Of a stretch of DNA of 14,769 bases, positions 7,926 to 14,769 are shown in pieces (position 1 is the first letter of the stretch; every line of letters starts with the position of its first letter). The stretch lies in contig QAXH01001460.1 in the NCBI GenBank assembly GCA_004335635.1, positions 1-14,769 of the forward strand, written 5' to 3'. The position numbers were made by a program, and so were the translations under genes. Under the pieces are notes generated by a model that saw nothing but the letters and a program-made list of their open reading frames with translations, did no database searches and was not told the DNA's origin. This DNA comes from Chloromonas sp. AAM2 (taxonomy: Eukaryota > Chlorophyta > Chlorophyceae > Chlamydomonadales > Chlamydomonadaceae).

Positions 7926-10169
7926 GAGAGCAACTGGTTGGTATTAGCAGGAACAAGAGTGCAAAGCAAGCTCATCCACGCAAGGATGGGCCGAGCCTAA
8001 CTGACCCAACCAACTATGAACGCCAACAAGAGCAACTTCAGGCCAACGGAACCTTCACAGCTTCAATCACGGTCAAACTCAGCGACTGCTGCATCAGCAG
8101 CAGCAGCAATCGGTTGGCATTAGCAGAGGCAAGCTCCTTGACAGGCGGGCAGGCCAAGCTTGACAGTAAACACCAACAAAGTGTGATTCCAGATTGAATC
8201 GATCTCAGGGCATGAAACACAGTCAAACTTACAACTGCTTCTTGCCATGCCTGTGCCGATGGCATGGTCATGGCAAGGGTGGGTGATGTCATGCTCTCTT
8301 CAACAATGTCATGGCAGCGCTTCACTGAGCATAACTAGAGCAGCTGATACGCACGGTTCAAGGTCTCACCTGCCAGCTGACACGAGTCCACCGCAGAGAG
8401 CAGGGCTGCTGCACAGTCCTGATAGGCAGCAGCATGCACCCACAGCCACAGGCCACAGGATGCGTACCAGCAATCACCAACTAACTCGCCAGCTTGATGC
8501 ACAGACCGACTGGGTGCCCCCTGGGAATCTGCTGCACATGTGTCACGTGGGATCCAGAGGGCACGTGCTGGGCCCAGGGCAGATGCTGGGTATGCATGTG
8601 GCGCATGCAGCATGATGGACCACTCAGCGGCCCCGCACAGGACCTCCGCCGTGTTCAACTGATCGTGCACGTAGCCTGGGTCACTGCAACAACATGAAAG
8701 AAAAGCACACCATATACATGAGTGAACCACTGACCTTGCGCCATAGATCAACCATATGCAATCAGACACCCGAGGCCAGGCGTGAAAAACAGCACATGTG
8801 TGGCCATCAGTGCGCGTAACCCGGCCACTGCTTGCATGCACCGCTGCACACCACGCATACTGTTCCTTGACCTGCCCTGTACTGCTGACCTGATTCACTT
8901 GTTCACCAAACTCCAAACTCCAGATAACCGTCTGTTTCCCATTCCAAACAACTGTTTGCTTCTTGAATCATATGCAAACCCTGCGACGGACATGCAGCCA
9001 TTGTACCTGCACGCCTGTAGCAGCTGAGTCACATGTCTCTGGTGTCCCTCCAGCAGCAGACAGCCCCAGTAGCTGGCGTCGTGCATAACACCCTGCGCCC
9101 TCAGCTGATGCAGCAGCGACCGGCTGCCATGCCCCCGCCCTGAAGCCTGCATTGCCAAGCTGTGGCCCCACATAGGTGCATGCATCTGCATGCGGCGAGC
9201 ATGCCATGCATGCGTCTCCAACTGCCGCACATGGGCCGGCTCTGACTGTGAGGAGCTGACCGCTTCAGTATTTGCATCCTGTTGCCGATCACCAGCTGTG
9301 TTCACCCTAGCTGGCGAGGATGCTGTTCCACTGGCTGTGGGAAGCTCCAAGTTGCTGCATAACTGATGCACACTGGACAGCCACATACGCGCTGGGCGTC
9401 GCCGCATAGCCCTGTTGGTGGGCCGTGCTAGGCACACGTGTTCGTCTGTTTCCATGGCCTGCTGGGTGGTGGGCGTATTCCCTATGACTGGAGGCAGTGG
9501 TGCTGGTGCTGACAGCTTTCTTCGCTTGACGAGGGCAGCAAGCCGCAGGTTGGGGCGCCTTCGGCAGATGCGCCTGTGATAGCTGGTGGCACGCCTGTAA
9601 CATGAACAGTTGCAGCCAGCCTGAAAAGCTGTAACAAGCTTCGTGCAATGAGTGCATCAATCACAACAAGCAGTAGCAACCTTTACAACCGGCTTGGCAA
9701 CGTGTGCTGCGAGGCCTGACCTTGTCCAATCCGACAATCTCGTCTCAGAAGCATCCCTCAGAGCATAGCAGGCTGCACACCAGTGCGTTTGATGAGTCAG
9801 AAAAGCCCATCAAACCAAACACGGAATGCAGGGCTGTGTGAAGCGCGTGCACATAGCCAGGTCCAGCAGTCCAGCATTTTGATGTTCATGATGGTATTGC
9901 TGTGCGACTGATAACAAGTTGCTTGCTGACCTGCGCAGGTGTCTAGGTAGAGCCGCTGCGCCAAATCTGTGCTGACCCTGGACGGCTTGGAGGCCTTGAA
10001 GCAGAGTCGACACCTGAGCACAGGGAAGGTCGCATGCTTGCATGCAACATAGGCCCTAAACAGGGGCTGAACATATGTTATCTTTACACGCATGCGTCTC
10101 GCCCACCTCGCCCGCTCTGGCTTCCACAAGCGCTCGGATGTCCACTACCCTAGGCGTCTGCTCCGCCAT
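5436..10169 (-). CDS. POP1: POP1, large protein subunit of RNase P / RNase MRP
   Basis: Eight exons on the minus strand: 10169-10107, 10013-9931, 9594-9007, 8683-8370, 8324-8233, 7881-7395, 7136-6771 and 6454-5436 (TGA at 5438-5436). They total 3012 nt and encode 1003 residues, close to the human protein's size (about 1020). All junctions are GT-AG and phases match (0, 2, 2, 1, 0, 1, 1). POP1 is the largest protein of the nuclear RNase P and MRP ribonucleoproteins, which trim tRNA 5' leaders and process pre-rRNA. Family signatures appear in order: LPRHLRRRATSYHRR (residues 43-57), LETHAWHARRM (174-184), HDASYWG (220-226), LWLWVHAAA (323-331), GCVIGVMALDPRL (481-493), GWSLILPAGWMMPFW (644-658), and a C-terminal domain with LGFVTS (about 910) and LLQNPG (about 978). 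Algal-style Ala/Ser/Gln-rich insertions separate these blocks, for example residues 80-170, 412-470 and 560-630. The start ATG sits in ATCATGGCGG, and the N-terminus MAEQTPRVVDIRALVEARAGE fits the family's opening helix. Exon 5 (92 nt) is poorly conserved and is supported mainly by phase. Confidence 0.93.
7137..7394 (-). other. POP1 intron 6, reading frame stays open
   Basis: This GT-AG intron is 258 nt (86 codons) and has no stop in the POP1 frame, so one frame runs unbroken from exon 6 into exon 7. Removal joins LLQAWPDS to GDWTDG in phase 1. The translated intron is rich in Cys and His (GHHTLHFV, MCEHVCMKVCRRVWQ) and matches nothing I know in POP1 proteins, so I treat it as an intron. Retention would add 86 residues without truncating the protein. 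Confidence 0.7.
7888..7922. repeat. (TG)17 microsatellite at a POP1 splice acceptor
   Basis: An uninterrupted TG/CA run of about 35 nt lies in POP1 intron 5, ending 5 nt from the acceptor AG (7883-7882). In the transcript it reads as a CA repeat where a pyrimidine tract is normally found, immediately before GTCAG and exon 6. Confidence 0.95.
8325..8369 (-). other. POP1 intron 4, 45 nt
   Basis: The segment from GTGAGACC to GCTCAG is only 45 nt, below the usual lower limit for introns in most eukaryotes. It contains an in-frame TAG, so reading through would truncate POP1 after residue 349 plus 11 or so residues. Splicing restores the frame into exon 5 and on to the conserved exon 6. An alternative is that exon 5 is not used and a longer intron is removed, but exon 4 (phase 1) would not then join exon 6 (phase 0). 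Confidence 0.65.
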
Positions 10170-10360
10170 GATGGCAGGCTTCAGCGTCTGTGACGTTGGG
10201 TCCTAAATGGTCAACTCGTCGGCAATGGCACTTCGCGCATCTCCGATGACATATCTTGCGACACGAAACGTACCCACACTGTGCCCTAATGCACACACTG
10301 AATCACACTTAACACGTGCGTGGGTCACGGGCTTGGATCAACAAAAATGCATGTCTGTTA

Positions 10361-10400
10361 ATATCATAGGATATCATAGGATATCATAGGATATCATAGG
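10361..10400. repeat. 10-bp tandem array, four exact copies
   Basis: ATATCATAGG is repeated four times without error, followed by a partial ATC. The period is close to one helical turn. It lies about 190 bp upstream of the POP1 start codon, within the likely promoter region. Confidence 0.95.
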
Positions 10401-10404
10401 ATCT

Positions 10405-10568
10405 GTTGTCAGGATGCTTCAGTGCTACAAAAATACGTTCTCAGCCTAGAAGAAGCTGGATGGGCTTGGATCACAAAAGAGGACCAGGACGAGCCCGTGT
10501 TGCACGCCTTGCTGTCAGGATGCTTCAGTGCTGCAAGGCCGATTCGTTCTCAGCCTTAAGAAAGCTGG
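10405..10568. repeat. Imperfect direct repeat of about 55 bp
   Basis: Positions 10405-10459 and 10511-10568 share TGTCAGGATGCTTCAGTGCT, then a variable stretch, then CGTTCTCAGCCT and AAGCTGG, with substitutions and small indels between. The offset is about 106 bp. The phrase GGGCTTGGATCA also occurs twice (about 10329 and 10461), so the whole 10.33-10.57 kb area may be a decayed tandem array. Confidence 0.75.
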
Positions 10569-10970
10569 CGCATGAGTTTTGGCACGACCATTTACAGCTA
10601 GCTGGTTGCATGTCTTACTCACCAGGGCCGCCACGCCGAATCCAGTCTTACATGTCTGACACAGTGAGAGCGCTGATCGTGTACAAGGTCCACAGCATAC
10701 CGACATACTTCAGGCATGAGTGCTCTTTAAGGCTCGCAAGGCTCAAGGGACCGTTCGGATAAAGGGACCGTCATAGTACTTCACAAAAGCTGGCAATTTT
10801 CACATGAGTGAAGGGGATTGCCACACGCCTGGATAGTAATGGTGGTGGTCACCCTCCGAGGTACCATCCTGTCCGCAAACCTCGTTGGATTTAAAATGGC
10901 CTGAGAATGTATGCTTCCTGACACAGCACCACAGCTTAATAGCCAGCAGGACACGAACAATGCCACTGCA

Positions 10971-11374
10971 CCCAGCAGCAAGGCAGTCCCTGAAAACACC
11001 TTTGCACCCTTTGGTCTTGCTGCACCGTGGCAACGTACTTCTTGGCCTGCACCCATTTGGGTGGCTTGCACAGACTGGCGTTGCCCTTGCAGGCATGTGA
11101 CCGACCCTGTCTGCCTAACAGTGGGACACCAATGGACAGGCAGACTGGTCAAACTTGTATTCTGAGTCACATACCGTGGAAGGACACCAGTCTGTCTGTC
11201 CATTGGGGTCTCCCTGGGTGGGTCACATGCTCGCATTGGCAACGCCATGCTGCACAAGCCATATTCTAATCGACGCAAGCCAAACAGGATGAGTACGTTG
11301 CCATGCCATGATGGTGCAGCAAGATCTAGGGTGCAGAGGTGTTCAGGAGGCTGCCTGCTGCTGGGAACAGTGGG
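10971..11374. repeat. Long imperfect inverted repeat (foldback)
   Basis: The left arm (10971-11149) and right arm (11374-11186) align as reverse complements over about 180 nt with scattered mismatches and small indels, around a 36-nt spacer (11150-11185). Matching blocks from outside to inside include CCCAGCAGCA, CCTGAA, TTGCTGCACC, TGGCAACGTACT, TGGCTTG, TGGCGTTGCC, GCATGTGACC and CAATGGACAG/AGACTGG. A transcript from either strand would fold into a long bulged hairpin. Candidates are a foldback/MITE element or a small-RNA precursor. No gene overlaps it. Confidence 0.8.
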
Positions 11375-11613
11375 AGAGCATAACACGGTAAATAAAGTGT
11401 ACGTCTGGCTGCAGAGCAGGTTATGCCCATGCGGATCACGAGGATAAGAGCGCATCGAACACAGGGTTTGGGTCTCAAAGAGTGACATGTCCTGCTGTCA
11501 GGACATTTGGGATGCTGCAAGATCCATTTATGCACCAGTTTTGAAGCGGTCATTGGGTGGGCAAGGCTAGTGAGCATACAACTGGAGATGTGACTGCAGA
11601 TGGCATTTCAGTA

Positions 11614-11618
11614 TTACA
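11614..11618 (-). terminator. Possible AP4S polyadenylation signal (TGTAA)
   Basis: The minus strand reads CTGTAATAC here, about 440 nt past the AP4S stop codon. TGTAA is the usual green-algal polyadenylation signal, and 3' UTRs of several hundred nt are normal there. A five-base match is weak, and it depends on the lineage guess being right. Confidence 0.25.
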
Positions 11619-12059
11619 GATCAAACGTGCATTGCGCACGATGCCCCGCCCATATGCTTGTTCAATAATTCCCGTCCCTGGACGGCACATGTCCAGGTCA
11701 GCCGGACGAGGGCCAAGCAGAAATGAGACACAACCGACCCCTGGCGCGCCTTCAGAACCCAACTAATCCTGAGAGCACAATTGTTGCTGCAACGCGTGCA
11801 GGCATCCCTGCAAACAATATCTTCAGTTCCCAGCCCATGCTGCAGTGCACGCATGACTGTTGTAATCATGTGTGCAGCTGGTCATGCCAAAGCACACGTC
11901 CGTGTTGCAGTGAGCCATGCAACTCTGAACAGTTCACAATAAGAACCAGGACCCCAATCTTGGCAAGAAACGACATGTCATCCTGCGCTTCCGACCAGAT
12001 GCCTCAAGCTTAGACTGCCAGGATGTGTCCTGTCATCCCTGGCACGTCCCAGCCTCGGG

Positions 12060-13114
12060 CTATGTCCCCTGCATTAGGCTGTCCAGGAGCTGTATGGGTT
12101 CCAGAATGTTGGCCTTGTTTGTGTCGACAATGGCACCATTCAGCAGCATCTCATCCAGAATGTAGTGCACCTGCCACAGAACGCACAATGTGGGCACTCA
12201 GTATGGGAGTCTGCAAAGGTCGGTGATGTGCCGATGCACAGCGAGCATGGCTTTCACGGGTTAAGAACAATCAGGAGTGCACCACAGCTCGACACTAGAC
12301 TACTGGCAACGTGAACGAATCACCTTTGACCATGAACCTGAGCTGCGCTCACGAGAGCCACCCTGCAGCCAAAACCTTCTCCCTCCTGACACTCACCATC
12401 TCAGGTTCGTTCATGATGTCGAGCTCGCACACCTGCCCAAAATGCTTGTCCAAGACCTCCACAAAACAGTGGATGAATTCAAGGACAGCTAGCTCGTTCT
12501 GTACAGTGTAAAACGACACACTAGTCAGTGTAGCACCATGGCTGTGATGGTCTTGGAGTGTGAGGATTTGCTAAACAAAAATTGATGACGCACCTGGCTG
12601 AAGAATTCACTCAGTGACTGGCATGCAGCAAGCAAAACTGTTGAGGCTGTTGAAACTGTTACCCAAGGCTTGGTACAGGTGCAAGCTCTCCCTTCACGCA
12701 CAAGCTGCTGCTGGCTTACCTCATCTTCATCCACACCACACATGAAGAACAGTGATGCATATCGCCGGTACACAATTTTGTACTGCCTCAGCTCATAGAA
12801 GGAGCACTGCAAGTGGGTGTGTGAACTGGCATTGAATGCAGTGTGTCAGCATGCTGACGCTGAGCATGCAGGCATGAAGAAGGTACATTGGTATGGCCTT
12901 ACGAAGCAGCTCGGGTTTGGCTGGGGCACATGCATGCTGCGTGACCTCAACAGTGCTTGTGGGAACTCACCTGTTTGTCAGTGCGTGACAAGCATTTGCG
13001 GACCACCTCTCCCTCCAAAGCTCTCCTCTCGTCTGTAGTCAAGTGCTCCGTGAAGTACTTGGCCATGCGGGTCTGGCCCTGCTTGTTGACCAGCAGAACG
13101 AACTTGACGGTCAT
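12060..13114 (-). CDS. AP4S1: AP-4 adaptor complex sigma subunit
   Basis: Four exons on the minus strand: 13114-12971, 12806-12720, 12498-12397 and 12170-12060 (TAG at 12062-12060). They encode 147 residues, the usual size for adaptor sigma subunits (about 140-160). All introns are GT-AG and all junctions are phase 0. The protein opens [20 protein letters not shown]. It contains LSRTDKQ, then [20 protein letters not shown], then [38 protein letters not shown] and [14 protein letters not shown]. These span the whole longin-like sigma fold. The VNKQGQTR opening points to the AP-4 paralogue over AP-1/2/3 sigmas, which have different residues there. AP-4 (epsilon, beta4, mu4, sigma4) is a clathrin-independent coat at the trans-Golgi network; sigma stabilises the core and helps bind dileucine-type cargo signals. 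The start is the first ATG of the conserved N-terminus (context GCAGCATGACC). The gene is intact and divergent from PI31. Confidence 0.94.
12845..12858. repeat. 14-bp perfect palindrome in AP4S intron 1
   Basis: GTCAGCATGCTGAC is a perfect palindrome in the 164-nt first intron of the AP4S gene (12807-12970). It could be a chance occurrence in this CATG-rich DNA. Confidence 0.6.
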
Positions 13115-13587
13115 GCTGCGTGCTCTATACCCCTGCCAAAGTGTACAGGTCAGATCCGGGCCGCAGCGGCCACTAACAAGCTGCTACAATGGCATCCCCG
13201 CTCCTCGCAGCAACGAGCTTTGTCGGAGCTGCAAGGAAGTGGGCGATGTCGTGCACAGGTCTGCCAGCAAGATATTTGTTCAGAGCAGCCTAGTGCACAG
13301 ATTCTGTGGCAGGCCTCTGCTGCCTGAATCGTCGCTGAGGCAGGAAGGTGCGATGGTCACAGCACGCGGATCAGGCACATGGGGCACATGACGTAACCTC
13401 CCTCCACCTCCGCTCCCTGTTCTCCAGTCCCTGTTGTCCAGTCCCTGTTGTCCAGCTCCTTGATGAAGTTTGCTGTCTGCACAAATACTCGATCTTCCAT
13501 CAGTCGAGCTCGCCTCACCTGTCACCATCTAGGGTTATTACATTACATTCCCCACCCAAAATCAGGCAACTGCCTAGACGGCACAGC
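13115..13587. promoter_or_regulatory. Shared intergenic region between divergent AP4S and PI31
   Basis: The two start codons (13114 minus, 13588 plus) lie 473 bp apart, head to head, so both promoters and both 5' UTRs must fit here unless there are upstream noncoding exons. I see no convincing TATA box. The most distinctive content is the 14-bp triplicate at 13414-13455. TTATTACATTACATT occurs about 50 bp before the PI31 start. Confidence 0.6.
13414..13455. repeat. 14-bp tandem repeat, three copies
   Basis: TCCCTGTTSTCCAG is repeated three times head to tail: the first copy has C at the eighth-to-ninth region (TTCTCC), the other two read TTGTCC. It lies in the AP4S-PI31 divergent promoter region. 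Confidence 0.9.
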
Positions 13588-14763
13588 ATGGCGAATCCAG
13601 CGGCTGTGACTGCAGTCATCCGTGCCTACAAGCCTGCATTCAGGTCAGCAGCAGCTGCATGCACAGAACTTTGCGAAGTGTTCTAGGGTTTGCTTAGTCG
13701 CCTGGGTACCCTAGGCCTGGTCATGGAAATTTACTACAACCACCGCTGCGTACATTGTTCTGTTGCTGATTCTGTTCTGTTGCTGATTCTGTTCTGTTGC
13801 TGATTCTGTTCTGTTGCTGATTCTGTTCTGGTGATGACCGGTCCTACCTCACTTTTTCACTTCTTGCAGAACAGACCATGACAAGCTGGCGTTTGCTGTC
13901 CACAGCGTGCTGTGCGTAGCAGGCTGCCGTTTGCTAGCCGTGGGCGCTGAGGCAGAGTCTACAGGTCAGTGGGCTCGTGAGCATCTATTGATGCAATAAG
14001 GAGGACATGTCATGCTTGCACACCAGGCATGTTTTGCGGGTTGCACTGCACGCGTGCCGGAACGAACCTCCGTCCCAACTCAGCATACATACAGAACATG
14101 CTGAACTGTTGTTTCTGTGAGGCGCAAAATTCCGTTGTGTTTGTCTTGGAATAATGTTCTTCAGGAACGACATAAGCCACGGCAACATACAAATGAGCAG
14201 CTCCGTTCAACTACACGCACATGTGTGTACTTGCTACATCTGCAGACCCAGCAGTACGTTTTCGAAGTGATGAGGCTGACGTCACGGGATGGGATGCGTC
14301 TGCCAGCCCTGAGCAGGGTGGGCACTACGCCTTCATGTACGCTCCACCAACCATCACACCTGCCAGCACGGCGGAACAGGCCAGCAAACAGGTGAACTCT
14401 TCAAACAACTACGATTAGCACAGCGGGCAGTGAATTAGCTTGTCGCTGATAGAGCCCACACGTTTGCTGTCTTCTCTTCTCTGTGCTGAACATTCAAAGG
14501 TGTGGCAACCGTGGCCGTTCCCTGACGGTTTTCTTCTGGCCTTGCCTTGACAGGTGTTGCTTGTTAAGGCTGTTGCCATGGGCGATCAGCTGCTGGTGAG
14601 CCTTGTGGTGGACCCCTCTCCGGCTGGCCAGTCCCCCGACACGCTCGAGCTTCAGGTGGACAGGTTCTGTGGCGGGGACAAGGTGGGGGCGCCCGTCATC
14701 AGCTACATGTACAGCAACATGGAGGTGCTCTTGCAGACGGTGCAGGCAGCGCTCAACAGACAG
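13588..14763 (+). CDS. PSMF1: Proteasome regulator PI31 (PSMF1), N-terminal FP domain; gene runs off right edge
   Basis: Four exons are visible: 13588-13643, 13870-13964, 14246-14391 and 14554-14763, with a GTGCGA donor starting the next intron at the window edge. Phases agree (2, 1, 0, 0) and give 169 residues. PI31 binds the 20S proteasome and affects its assembly, transport or activity. The visible part is the FP (Fbxo7/PI31) domain. It has AVIRAYKPAFRTDHDKLAFA (residues about 9-28) and VHSVLCVAGCRLLAVGAEAE, then GWDASASPEQGGHYAFMY with the conserved Trp and Tyr-Phe-Met type strand. KQVLLVKAVAMGDQLLVSLV follows, then LELQVDRF and a helix near MEVLLQTVQAALNRQ. These match plant and animal PI31 in order. 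The Pro/Gly-rich tail and the C-terminal proteasome-binding motif expected of the family would lie beyond the window. The start ATG (CACAGCATGGCG) gives the expected short N-terminus. Confidence 0.92.
13756..13823. repeat. 17-bp minisatellite in PI31 intron 1
   Basis: TGTTCTGTTGCTGATTC is repeated four times exactly, followed by a partial diverged copy (TGTTCTGGTGATGA). It lies inside the 226-nt first intron (13644-13869), about 45 nt before the acceptor AG. The repeated CTGATTC/CTGAT is similar to a branch-point consensus, so copies could offer several branch sites. Confidence 0.95.
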
Positions 14764-14769
14764 GTGCGA

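Larger units (their letters stand above)
10170..12059. other. Intergenic region with repeats, no convincing gene
   Basis: This 1.9-kb stretch lies between the AP4S stop codon and the POP1 start codon (both minus strand). It should contain the AP4S 3' UTR and the POP1 promoter. No reading frame here resembles a known family or splices into a neighbour. The contents I can support are a 10-bp tandem array (10361-10400), a 55-58-bp direct repeat (10405-10568) and the long imperfect inverted repeat (10971-11374). Confidence 0.65.

Noticed and set aside
6673..7956. Single 427-codon minus-strand open frame as one gene
   Set aside because: Only parts of it (7881-7395 and 7136-6771) are POP1 exons. 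Its apparent N-terminus is the translated CA repeat of intron 5 and its C-terminus runs into intron 7.
11488..11505. TGTCCTG/CAGGACA hairpin as a regulatory element
   Set aside because: Seven-base arms with a four-base loop are expected by chance in a sequence of this length, and nothing in its context supports a role.
11247..12013. Plus-strand short frames in the AP4S-POP1 gap
   Set aside because: They are short, Cys/Pro-rich and without motifs, and overlap the foldback arm or the likely AP4S 3' UTR.

Overview
The window is nuclear DNA of a eukaryote, most likely a green alga (Chlorophyta). The genes are split into short exons by GT-AG introns of about 45-350 nt. Coding DNA is GC-rich, noncoding DNA is full of simple and low-order repeats, and the identifiable proteins are eukaryotic housekeeping factors. 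The algal call is inference; no gene here fixes the lineage. There is no sign of prokaryotic operons, CRISPR arrays or rRNA/tRNA genes.

Four genes can be assembled by reading exons across splice sites whose phases agree at every junction. (1) A minus-strand gene at 1-2882, cut by the left edge, encodes an N-terminal divergent bromodomain, a long low-complexity linker and an unrecognised globular block. (2) A complete eight-exon minus-strand gene at 5436-10169 encodes a 1003-residue POP1, the large protein subunit of RNase P/RNase MRP. (3) A complete four-exon minus-strand gene at 12060-13114 encodes a 147-residue sigma subunit of the AP-4 adaptor complex. (4) A plus-strand gene starting at 13588 and cut by the right edge encodes the N-terminal FP domain of the proteasome regulator PI31 (PSMF1).

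No convincing gene lies between these blocks, at 2883-5435 and 10170-12059. Both stretches carry decayed repeats. The most notable is a long imperfect inverted repeat at 10971-11374, with arms of about 180 nt around a 36-nt spacer, which could be a foldback element or a small-RNA hairpin precursor. The first stretch has a perfect 26-bp inverted repeat (4397-4422/4756-4781). AP4S and PI31 are divergent and share a 473-bp intergenic region with a 14-bp triplicate repeat.

The four genes do not form a pathway: they cover chromatin reading, tRNA/rRNA processing, vesicle coats and proteasome regulation. I do not see a clear undescribed multi-gene system. The best novelty leads are the bromodomain protein's architecture and altered pocket residue, the long foldback, and two introns that keep the reading frame open.
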